A stretch of DNA of 24,871 nucleotides from Caryophanales bacterium UBA3668 (GTDB lineage: Bacteria; Bacillota_I; Bacilli_A; RFN20; CAG-826), in NCBI GenBank assembly GCA_002373085.1, contig DFJP01000017.1, positions 1-24,871 of the forward strand, given 5' to 3'. Shown here in pieces: positions 7,591 to 15,024 of this stretch (position 1 is the first letter of the stretch; the number at the start of each line of letters is the position of its first letter). The translations under genes were made by a program, and so were the position numbers. The notes under the pieces are model-generated. The model did no database searches and was not told where the DNA came from. It saw nothing but the letters and a program-made list of their open reading frames with translations.

Positions 7591-8665
7591 TGTATATCAA
7601 GTAAAACAAACTAAAAAAGAAGAGCAGGTAAGGGTGGAGTACTCTTTGCCTAAATTTTGGCATCGATGCTTAGCTAACCTTGTTGATTTTTTCTTATTCG
7701 CAATTACCGCCCTTATTTGTTTTATAGGTGTACGTGCAATTGTTCAAAACACTGATAGTTATAAGGGTGTACAGTCTCAAATTGATGAGATTCAATTGTC
7801 AACTGGTCTATACCGCAAATACACAACTAGCGAAGGGGTGACAAACACTCTCGATATTGTCTATTATATAGACAACTTCCAAAAGAATATCCCTTATGGG
7901 AGTGAATTTGATACTCAAAAGGATGATGAACCACAATTTATCAACGGTTTGATTATCAAATCCATTTTAACTTTCGTTGATTACTGTGAGCATAATTGCT
8001 CAACTGAAAGATACAATGATTTACTCGTTTATTATGATGAGGCGAGATTAAATCCGACATTAGATGATATCCATTATTTCGTGAGGGACGAGCACAATAA
8101 CGTAGTGCCAAACACCACAATTAGTGGAGATTCTACAAAATTGAAATTATATTATACGAACATATATAAGCCATTCGTCGAGAACAAATGCATTCCTTTT
8201 TTGAGTGCTAATGTTCCCGGATATCATGACTTGGTGAGGACGGATTTTAAGCTATTAGTCTATCTAGAGATTCCGGTAGCTTACACTGTTGGAGCCATCC
8301 TAATTTATTTCGTTCCACCTCTATTTTTTAGAAGGGGAAGAAAGACTTTAGGAAAAGCTTTATATCACATTGGACTTATTGATCAGAGATTACTCTCTCC
8401 GACTGTTCCAAGGTACCTCGCAAGATTTGCAATTCTCTTCTTTGGCGAGTTGGCTTTATCCTTGTTCACATTTGGTATACCCTACATTGTTTCTTTTTCA
8501 ATGATGGCGTTCTCCAAAAAAAGACAGGGATTTCCGGATTATATGCTTCGATTGCTGGAAGTTGATACCAGTAAAGCTGATATTTATATCGACTATGTCG
8601 AAGCATCAACGAAGAACCAACTTCATGGGAAACCAATCGACTTCCAAATGGAAAGACCTTTATAG
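7583..8665 (+). CDS. RDD family membrane protein with large extracytoplasmic insert
   Basis: A 360-residue RDD-domain protein (PF06271). Seen: WHRCLANLVDFFLFAI at about 26-41 (the family Arg-Asp-Asp-type first helix), a hydrophilic insert of about 170 residues (55-222), a second membrane segment at about 226-248, the typical GRKTLGKALYHIGLID motif (252-267), RYLAR, a membrane segment at about 283-310, and KKRQGFPDYML (312-322) matching the family ending. Ordinary RDD proteins are about 150-250 residues; the insert makes this one long. Translation is coupled to the preceding paralogue through the overlapping ATG. RDD proteins have been linked to ion or solute transport in some bacteria, but no substrate can be read here. 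Last gene of the first operon. Confidence 0.82.
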   Translation: MDDVYQVKQTKKEEQVRVEYSLPKFWHRCLANLVDFFLFAITALICFIGVRAIVQNTDSYKGVQSQIDEIQLSTGLYRKYTTSEGVTNTLDIVYYIDNFQKNIPYGSEFDTQKDDEPQFINGLIIKSILTFVDYCEHNCSTERYNDLLVYYDEARLNPTLDDIHYFVRDEHNNVVPNTTISGDSTKLKLYYTNIYKPFVENKCIPFLSANVPGYHDLVRTDFKLLVYLEIPVAYTVGAILIYFVPPLFFRRGRKTLGKALYHIGLIDQRLLSPTVPRYLARFAILFFGELALSLFTFGIPYIVSFSMMAFSKKRQGFPDYMLRLLEVDTSKADIYIDYVEASTKNQLHGKPIDFQMERPL

Positions 8666-8687
8666 TTTTCCTACACTTTGTTGTTTC

Positions 8688-8717
8688 TTTACAAACTCTC
8701 CCGTGTGAGCGTATAAT
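8688..8717 (+). promoter_or_regulatory. Sigma-A-type promoter of the ABC transporter operon
   Basis: -35 box TTTACA (8688-8693), 18-bp spacer, consensus -10 box TATAAT (8712-8717). The first gene starts 27 bases downstream. No T-run terminator is visible between the preceding stop at 8665 and this promoter, so some readthrough from the nuclease operon is possible. Confidence 0.83.
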
Positions 8718-8744
8718 GTAATTAATCGTTAAGGCGGCACAAAT

Positions 8745-10871
8745 ATGAACAATATTAGAAAAACCTCAGTTGGTTTCTTAGTATTTGGAATGTTAGCTTC
8801 TTTTACTATCTTCGGTGGAACTAAAACAGCCACACCTGCTAGTGCTTTTTCGTCAAACCCAAATTCTTTATCATCAGCCCCAAATAGAGCATATTCGGCT
8901 GATGATTTTATTGGTGAAACAGCAACTAGCGATGAAGAATTAGGTGTTAGCATCACCCAAAGTACTGTTACCGGCACATCTCAATACTTGACCGTAGCCT
9001 TTAGATCAAAAACATTGGCAGGTTATAGAACAGCAAAAGCGAACTATATTATTGGTATTGATGATCCAAACTTCACTGGAGACGACGCTAATCCAGCACC
9101 TGAAGGATATGACAAATATAATGAAGATACTGGTTTACCAGAATTCACAGGTTATGTTGCCTACCTCGTTGGCAGCAATCAACAAAGCTCAAACCAAAAA
9201 GTCTATATTCCTTCCACTTTAACTAGAGCTGGTTCATTTACCATCAAAGTCACATCTATCGCCGCAGGTTGCGTTAGTGCTGATGGTCATGAATATTCCG
9301 GCAATAACAAATGGGAAAAAATCACAGATGTTTATATCCCAAATACAATTGAACGCGTTGAAACTGGTGCATTTACCGGTGTTCCAACTGATGGTTCAGT
9401 TAAAATTCACTATGAAGGTAACTCTTTGCCAGATACTGTCTTTGAAGCAGGCTGGGTAGATGTTTCTACAACAGATACAAACGTTTTTGATATTTCATCT
9501 ACCTCCTATTCCCCTGCTTCAAATAAAAAAGCAAATGTCGGTGGTACAAAAGTTGAACTTCCAGACCCACTTGGAAGACCACTTAACTTTGTTTTAGGTT
9601 ATATCGATGAAACACATAATTTCCCACTCGTCATTCAATATGACCGTGTCATTAAGGAAAATGGTGTTGAAACATCAAGAGTTACTCATTATGACTCATT
9701 AGAGTTGAATAATACCTCTGGTAACCCATACGATGCCTGTGGACCAATGAGTAGCAATACTTACACAAGAAGTTTTGGTTACAAAGTTGGACCAAACGAA
9801 TACATTGATGATGAATCTGTTGTCTTCCACAACATTATGAAGGCAAGCCCAGCCGGCGTTACTGATTTCTCCACTCAATATTTCGTTAAACCATTAATCG
9901 GTTATTCTGAAAAACAACACATTGAAAACCTTGTTAATGTTAGACCATCTAATTCTTCTACATTTGCAGGTTATTCACTTTTCACTTTGAAGATGGACAA
10001 AAATTTATCCATCACTTCTCATAGATATCCAGAACCACATTCCCTTTATTTGGATGTTAAAACTGATATTTACGAGCAAAACATTGCGCAAATTAAAAGT
10101 GGACAAACAATTATCCGTTATTCCTTATATAACTTGTACAATTCAAGTTACCACTTTAAATATATTGGTAGCGATGGCACTTTAAAAGATGTCGTTAAAC
10201 CAATCAAAACCGTTATCTCTTATCAAATCTTAACCAAAGATAGCGACAACCTCGTTTCTATCCTTGTCAAGAATAGTGATATCGGTGCTGATTTCTCTGC
10301 TGAAAAAGTAAGATTATTTGAACTTCAAGAAATTACTATTCAAATGGATTTACAAACAACAACTACATCTGATTCAGTTGCTATTTTAGCAAAATCATCA
10401 ATTAGCTATAAATTTGCTTACATTACAATCTTTGACAACGTTGATGCAAATACACCATTAAAAGTCTTTAGTTGGGATATGTTCCTAATTATCTTCTTTA
10501 TTGCATATATTGTGGTTTATGCAGCTGCAGCGTTTGTCACATATAGAATCATGAAAGAAAAATTCAAGAATGATGAATTTAGACGTGTTAACGATAAGAA
10601 ATTCCTCAAACAAGCCATTATTGGTGGATTTGGATTAGGAGAAGTCTTGTTAGCAGTCCTCTTCCTCATCATGAGAACTTCTGGATTCAAAAATACAATC
10701 GTGGTCTTTAATCCAACAGATCCAATTTTAATTGCGACCGCTATTGTTGGAATGATCATCATCGGCTACTTCATCGTTTACGTTGTTAAACTTGTTAAAG
10801 CCGAAAAAGATAGAAGAAAAGCAATTCGTCTCAAACTCAATGAAGATGTTGATGACGATGGAACTAAATAG
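8745..10871 (+). CDS. Unrecognised 708-residue surface protein with three C-terminal membrane helices
   Basis: I do not recognise a family. Seen: a signal peptide ending near ASA (32-34); a beta-rich ectodomain of about 540 residues; a short segment at about 194-212 (VYIPNTIERVETGAFTG) that resembles one BspA-type leucine-rich repeat; then three membrane helices at about 577-600, 623-644 and 658-685, with a basic, then acidic cytoplasmic tail. Ribosome binding site AAGGCGG, 7 bases before ATG. It is the first gene of the transporter operon, 18 bases before the ATPase gene. That place suggests a transporter-associated receptor, docking subunit or nucleic-acid-capturing protein. The beta-rich ectodomain with helices only at the C-terminus is unlike standard Ugp/Mal components. 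Confidence 0.75.
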   Translation: MNNIRKTSVGFLVFGMLASFTIFGGTKTATPASAFSSNPNSLSSAPNRAYSADDFIGETATSDEELGVSITQSTVTGTSQYLTVAFRSKTLAGYRTAKANYIIGIDDPNFTGDDANPAPEGYDKYNEDTGLPEFTGYVAYLVGSNQQSSNQKVYIPSTLTRAGSFTIKVTSIAAGCVSADGHEYSGNNKWEKITDVYIPNTIERVETGAFTGVPTDGSVKIHYEGNSLPDTVFEAGWVDVSTTDTNVFDISSTSYSPASNKKANVGGTKVELPDPLGRPLNFVLGYIDETHNFPLVIQYDRVIKENGVETSRVTHYDSLELNNTSGNPYDACGPMSSNTYTRSFGYKVGPNEYIDDESVVFHNIMKASPAGVTDFSTQYFVKPLIGYSEKQHIENLVNVRPSNSSTFAGYSLFTLKMDKNLSITSHRYPEPHSLYLDVKTDIYEQNIAQIKSGQTIIRYSLYNLYNSSYHFKYIGSDGTLKDVVKPIKTVISYQILTKDSDNLVSILVKNSDIGADFSAEKVRLFELQEITIQMDLQTTTTSDSVAILAKSSISYKFAYITIFDNVDANTPLKVFSWDMFLIIFFIAYIVVYAAAAFVTYRIMKEKFKNDEFRRVNDKKFLKQAIIGGFGLGEVLLAVLFLIMRTSGFKNTIVVFNPTDPILIATAIVGMIIIGYFIVYVVKLVKAEKDRRKAIRLKLNEDVDDDGTK

Positions 10872-10889
10872 TCAGTAAGGAGTCTAAAT

Positions 10890-12800
10890 ATGGAAATTAG
10901 AATTAAAGAATTGACAAAAATATTCCCTGGTGATGCGAAAAAGAATATCCGTGACACAATTGCTGTTAAGGATCTCGATTTCGTTGTTAAAGATGGCCAA
11001 TTAGTTGGCTTACTTGGCCCATCAGGATGTGGTAAATCAACAACCCTTTATATGATTGCTGGTTTACATAACCCAACTTCTGGTGAAGTTTGGTTTGGTG
11101 ATCAAGAAGTTACTAACTTATCTCCAGAAAAAAGAGGTATTGGTTTAGTTTTCCAAAACTACGCTTTGTATCCTCACATGACTATTTATAAAAATATTGA
11201 ATTCCCACTTACAAACTTACAAGTTGAAGTACCACTCGTTACATTCTTTGACTACGATTTGAAATTCACTTACACAATGAAACCAGCTGATGTTGCAGCA
11301 GGTATCACCAAGTCCATTAAATCATTAGCAAAGAAATGTGGATTTAACTCAAAACAATTCTCAGTTGATGTTAGTGGTGAAAAAGAATTAGTTGCACAAG
11401 TTAAACTTAATGCTGTTTCTCCAACCGCAAAAGATATGTTCGTTGACAATATGGACAAAATCGTTGAATTCAAACTTGAAAACGTTGAAGAAAAACAAGC
11501 AACAGAAGCCTTATTTGATACCAACTTCCGTGCTACAGTCAACGTCATTAGCGATGATGAATTAGTCGAAGTTAGTGTTAAAGGTCGTTTGGGAAAAGCA
11601 TTCCAAACATCCATGATTGATGAAACAATCAATGGATTAAAACAAGCAGTTAACACCCACGGTGGAAAAGCCGCTGAATGCGTTATCACCAAGACACAAC
11701 ATGGTTATGAAATCATGGCTCGTGTTGTTAACTTAGCACATAACAAACTCGAAGAATGTATGGAAGCAGTTAAAGCAGCATATGCTTATGAAGCATTTAA
11801 CTATTCCATCACAATGGTTACAAACAAATCCTTAACTGAAAATGTTAAGAAGTTCTTAAAAGAAAAGAAACTTGGATTCTCTGACTTCAAGATTTATTTC
11901 GACAAAGTTCACACCAAGATTTTCTTCAAATTAATGAGAGCATCTACCGAAACTGCTGAATCAACATTAAATGAATTAGCAGAAATGCTCAATTTAAGCG
12001 ATGTTGAAAAAGAAACAAAGCAAGCAATTGCTCACCGTAAATTAACTAAAGAAGAACGTAGAGATATCATTTATGATACCGCTAAACTCGTTCAAGTTGA
12101 TGAATACCTCCAAAGAAAACCAAATCAACTCTCTGGTGGTCAACAACAACGTGTTGCTATTGCTCGTGCATTAGTCAAACATCCACGTGTCTTATTATTA
12201 GATGAACCATTATCTAACTTAGACGCTCGTTTAAGATTACAAACACGTGAAGAAATTAGACGTATTCAACAAGAAACTGGTATTACTTCTGTCTTCGTTA
12301 CACACGACCAAGAAGAAGCTATGTCCATCTCCGATGAAATCGTTGTTATGAAACTTGGTGAAATGCAACAAATGGGTAGACCACAAGATGTCTATAATTC
12401 ACCAGCCAACTTATTCGTTGCTCAATTCTTAGGAACCCCACCAATTAACGTCTTTAAAGGACATGTTAAAGGTAAGAAAGTTACCGTTGGTGACGATGTT
12501 GTCTTAGAAATCAATGAAGATTTAGGCGATAAAGACATTTATGTTGCAATTCGTCCAGAAGGATTCGTCCTTGCTAAACCAGGTGAAAAGAACACCTTAA
12601 GCGGCAATTGTGAAATGGTTCAAGTTATGGGCCGTGATATTTCCGCAATCGTCGCAAATGAACACTGCACAAAGCCAACCTATAGAGTCATCATCTCTTC
12701 CGATGATAAAGTGGCTCCAGGTCCGGTTGCATTTAAAATCAAACCTCACAAAATTTTCTTGTTTGATGGTGAAACTGAAGAACGTATTTATCTCAAATAG
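10890..12800 (+). CDS. ABC importer ATPase, MalK/UgpC type, with ~270-residue insertion
   Basis: A 636-residue ATPase that powers a carbohydrate/glycerophosphate-class (CUT1) importer. Seen: Walker A GPSGCGKST (43-51), Q-loop Q89 in VFQNYALYPHMT, signature LSGGQ (414-418), Walker B LLLDEP (435-440), SNLDA D-loop, H-loop His472, and a TOBE-type regulatory domain at about 520-630. Usual MalK/UgpC proteins have about 360-380 residues. The extra length lies at about 111-382, between the Q-loop and the signature, inside the helical subdomain that touches the permeases. All ATPase motifs are intact and the insertion keeps frame and codon style, so it is not an assembly error on its face. Long forms are also known to me from Mycoplasma (M. 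genitalium MG187, about 585 residues). Confidence 0.93.
   Translation: MEIRIKELTKIFPGDAKKNIRDTIAVKDLDFVVKDGQLVGLLGPSGCGKSTTLYMIAGLHNPTSGEVWFGDQEVTNLSPEKRGIGLVFQNYALYPHMTIYKNIEFPLTNLQVEVPLVTFFDYDLKFTYTMKPADVAAGITKSIKSLAKKCGFNSKQFSVDVSGEKELVAQVKLNAVSPTAKDMFVDNMDKIVEFKLENVEEKQATEALFDTNFRATVNVISDDELVEVSVKGRLGKAFQTSMIDETINGLKQAVNTHGGKAAECVITKTQHGYEIMARVVNLAHNKLEECMEAVKAAYAYEAFNYSITMVTNKSLTENVKKFLKEKKLGFSDFKIYFDKVHTKIFFKLMRASTETAESTLNELAEMLNLSDVEKETKQAIAHRKLTKEERRDIIYDTAKLVQVDEYLQRKPNQLSGGQQQRVAIARALVKHPRVLLLDEPLSNLDARLRLQTREEIRRIQQETGITSVFVTHDQEEAMSISDEIVVMKLGEMQQMGRPQDVYNSPANLFVAQFLGTPPINVFKGHVKGKKVTVGDDVVLEINEDLGDKDIYVAIRPEGFVLAKPGEKNTLSGNCEMVQVMGRDISAIVANEHCTKPTYRVIISSDDKVAPGPVAFKIKPHKIFLFDGETEERIYLK
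11220..12035 (+). other. Insertion domain inside the ABC ATPase
   Basis: Residues about 111-382 of the ATPase. By eye it contains three units of similar pattern: a long helix, two beta strands, then another helix, at about residues 131-203 (starting PADVAAGITKSIKSLAKK), 238-303 (starting SMIDETINGLKQAV) and 312-378 (starting SLTENVKKFLKEK). I recognise no known domain in it. The repeat reading is visual, not computed. Confidence 0.65.
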
Positions 12801-12811
12801 GAGGGTCGGCA

Positions 12812-13939
12812 ATGGGTATTGAATTACTAAACTTTTTGAAAGGAAAGAAGAAGCAAGCCGCCTCTGGTAATAGTAGTGGGTTACATACTTTAGAACCTGA
12901 AACTGTGCCAGAATATACCCCAGGTCTTCAATCTGACGGATCGATTATTCGCTTAGCAAGTAATCGTAAAGTCAAAACTCCTTATAGGGTTAGCGGTATT
13001 GATGATGTTGCCAGTAGAAATAACTGGAAAGCATGGCTTTATCTTGCACCAGTCATCATCTTAGTCGTTATCTTCTTGCTTTATCCTTTGATGAACACAA
13101 TCTTTATTTCGTTCACAAAGAATTACAACTACACAAGCGGAAAATATGATGGATTCACACTCGATAACTTTGGAATTATTTTAAGAATTATTCCTTATAT
13201 GAGTAGTGATGGTGAAGCTTGGGAAAAATCTTTCACTGATTGGGCTATTCCAAACACCTTCATTATTACATTCGTTACAGTCCCTGTTTCTATTTTCCTC
13301 GCGTTAATTATCTCTGTTGCTCTTAATTCTATTAAGGCATTCCAAAAATTCTTACAAACCGTATTCTTCCTACCTTACGTTACTAACTCTATCGCTATCG
13401 GTATGGTTTTCTCCGTTTTGTTCGATGACAAAGGTTTAATTAACTTCTTATTTGGATTACAGCACGTGAATGGCATGGATCCAATGCACTGGATTTATAA
13501 CACCCCAAGAGAAATCGCAATGATCCCTCTTTGTCTGTTCATTGTTTGGAACAGTATTCCATTTAAAATCTTAATCTTGTTATCAGGCCTACAAGGCATT
13601 GATAAACAATATTATCAAGCTGCTCAAATCGACGCAGCACCAAAATGGAAAGTTTTTGGACGAATTACCGTTCCTCTACTTTCTCCTCAAATCTTATATT
13701 TGATGATTACATCATTTATTGGATCATTTAAGGAATACAACAGTATCGTCGCTATCTTTGGCAAGCAAGGTGAAACATTCTCTGGTCAAAAGAATATGTA
13801 TACCGTCGTCTTCTATGTCTACGATAACATTTCTGCTAATACCTCGTTCGCGGCTGCTGCTGCTGTCTTCTTGTTCGTCATTATCTTAGTCTTTACTTTC
13901 ATCCAATTCTGGGCGAGTAGTAAGAGAGTTCACTATTAG
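12812..13939 (+). CDS. ABC importer permease, MalF/UgpA type
   Basis: 375 residues, membrane permease of the CUT1 importer family (binding-protein-dependent transport inner membrane component, PF00528). Seen: an N-terminal cytoplasmic stretch of about 70 hydrophilic residues, membrane segment 1 at about 73-98, a periplasm-side-type loop, five further segments, and the EAA loop at about 268-290 (YQAAQIDAAPKWKVFGRITV), which docks to the ATPase. The start at 12812 follows a ribosome binding site fused to the ATPase stop (TAGGAGG). It pairs with the next gene to form the channel. The substrate is not readable from the sequence; the family carries sugars, glycerol phosphate and related compounds. 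Confidence 0.92.
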   Translation: MGIELLNFLKGKKKQAASGNSSGLHTLEPETVPEYTPGLQSDGSIIRLASNRKVKTPYRVSGIDDVASRNNWKAWLYLAPVIILVVIFLLYPLMNTIFISFTKNYNYTSGKYDGFTLDNFGIILRIIPYMSSDGEAWEKSFTDWAIPNTFIITFVTVPVSIFLALIISVALNSIKAFQKFLQTVFFLPYVTNSIAIGMVFSVLFDDKGLINFLFGLQHVNGMDPMHWIYNTPREIAMIPLCLFIVWNSIPFKILILLSGLQGIDKQYYQAAQIDAAPKWKVFGRITVPLLSPQILYLMITSFIGSFKEYNSIVAIFGKQGETFSGQKNMYTVVFYVYDNISANTSFAAAAAVFLFVIILVFTFIQFWASSKRVHY

Positions 13940-13952
13940 GAGGTAAATCAAG

Positions 13953-14957
13953 ATGTCAGAAAAATTAGAAAATCAAGCAGTTGAAACTCCTAATACTTAT
14001 ATCGATTTTGCCGACGTTAGAGTTAATAAGAATTTAGTCTTATCAATTACCGAATCTAGCAAAACAGTCGATCAAATCAAATCCGCTGAGAAAGTCAGCC
14101 ACATTATCTTTACAGCTCTCACATACATTTTCATTGTTGCGTTAGCCTTAATTGTTATCTTCCCATTCTATTGGATGATTATTACTTCTCTTAAGACTTA
14201 CAATGAAATCACTCAAGAGACTCAAACATTCTTCCCTTCAGTGGTTATGTGGACAAACTACGTGTACGTGTTCCAACATTTTAATTTCTTAACTTATATG
14301 AAGAACACAATCGTGGTTGCTATCTTCTCAACGATTGGTACATTACTTACAACAATTTTCGCCGCCTTCGCATTCTCTAGGTTAAAATTCAAAGGTCGTG
14401 AAGCATTATTCATGGTTTTCTTAGCCACAATGATGATTCCAGGCGAAATGATGGTTATTTCTAACTATATTACTGTCGCTTCATTTGGTTGGATCACATC
14501 TTCCACTCATACTCAAACAATTACCGAAGCTTACGCTGCGATGATTGTTCCGTTCTGGGTTAGTGTGTTCCACATCTATTTGTTAAGACAAAACTTCAAA
14601 CAAATTCCAAATGAATTATATTTGGCAGCAAAAGTTGATGGTAAGAGTGACTGGTCATACTTATGGCAAGTCATGGTTCCTCTTGCGGCACCAACCCTTA
14701 TCTCTATTACCATCTTAAAATTCATGGGAACATGGAACTCCTATGTGTGGCCAAACTTAGTCACAGAAATTCCACAATACCGTTTGATTTCTAACGGTCT
14801 TCGTGAATCAAGCTTCCAAAACGCCGATTTAGGTACTATTGAATATGGTTACCAAATGGCAGCTTCTATCTTAGTTACCGTACCTCTATTCTTATTATTC
14901 GTCTTCTTCCGTAAGTACATTATGAGAGGCGTTGGTAGAGCCGGTATTAAAGGATAA
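13953..14957 (+). CDS. ABC importer permease, MalG/UgpE type
   Basis: 334 residues, second permease of the importer (PF00528). Seen: a hydrophilic N-terminus of about 50 residues, six membrane segments starting at about 50-75, the EAA loop at about 221-247 (ELYLAAKVDGKSDWSYLWQV), and the typical C-terminal ending with a basic cytoplasmic tail (RGVGRAGIKG), as in UgpE/MalG-type proteins. Its ribosome binding site is again fused to the upstream stop codon (TAGGAGG, 13937-13943), so the three transporter core genes are translationally linked. A 67-base gap with small hairpins separates it from the first solute-binding gene. Confidence 0.92.
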   Translation: MSEKLENQAVETPNTYIDFADVRVNKNLVLSITESSKTVDQIKSAEKVSHIIFTALTYIFIVALALIVIFPFYWMIITSLKTYNEITQETQTFFPSVVMWTNYVYVFQHFNFLTYMKNTIVVAIFSTIGTLLTTIFAAFAFSRLKFKGREALFMVFLATMMIPGEMMVISNYITVASFGWITSSTHTQTITEAYAAMIVPFWVSVFHIYLLRQNFKQIPNELYLAAKVDGKSDWSYLWQVMVPLAAPTLISITILKFMGTWNSYVWPNLVTEIPQYRLISNGLRESSFQNADLGTIEYGYQMAASILVTVPLFLLFVFFRKYIMRGVGRAGIKG

Positions 14958-15012
14958 TCGGTTTAATAAACCCGTAAAGTGGTTATTAATAAATTCATTA
15001 AATGACAATTTC
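14958..15012 (+). other. Short inter-gene hairpins before the binding-protein genes
   Basis: GGTTT-AAT-AAACC and TTAAT-AAATTC-ATTAA are small perfect hairpins in the longest gap of the operon. Neither is followed by a T-run, so they are poor terminators. They could protect the downstream mRNA so that the binding proteins are made in excess over the membrane subunits, as in many importers. This is inference. Confidence 0.35.
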
Positions 15013-15020
15013 AAGGAGGA
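15013..15020 (+). promoter_or_regulatory. Ribosome binding site that fixes the start of the first binding protein
   Basis: AAGGAGGA, 4 bases before ATG at 15025. An in-frame ATG at 14932 would overlap the permease gene, has no such site, and would put 31 residues in front of an obvious lipoprotein signal peptide. The start at 15025 is therefore chosen. Confidence 0.9.
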
Positions 15021-15024
15021 CTTT

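Noticed and set aside
7583..7615. Mycoplasma-type code with TGA read as Trp
   Set aside because: TGA at 7588-7590 ends one gene exactly where the next begins, and Trp residues throughout are encoded by TGG.
11270..11692. 140-codon minus-strand frame inside the ATPase insertion, as a possible overlapping gene
   Set aside because: It has no ribosome binding site, and its Ser/Leu/Thr-rich content is what the reverse strand of the plus-strand codons gives.
11220..12035. ATPase insertion as an intein, mobile intron or assembly error
   Set aside because: No intein splice-junction residues (N-terminal Cys/Ser, C-terminal His-Asn) or homing endonuclease motifs are seen, codon style matches the flanks, and the frame is unbroken.
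10890..12800. Naming the ATPase malK, ugpC or msmX
   Set aside because: Motifs give the CUT1 class, but the insertion and nuclease context make a sugar or glycerophosphate gene name unsafe.
14958..15012. Terminator between the permease and binding-protein genes
   Set aside because: The small hairpins are not followed by a T-run, and no new promoter is evident after them.
14932..15024. Longer N-terminus for binding protein 1, starting at ATG 14932
   Set aside because: It overlaps the permease gene, lacks a ribosome binding site and would bury the lipoprotein signal peptide. ATG 15025 has AAGGAGGA in place.
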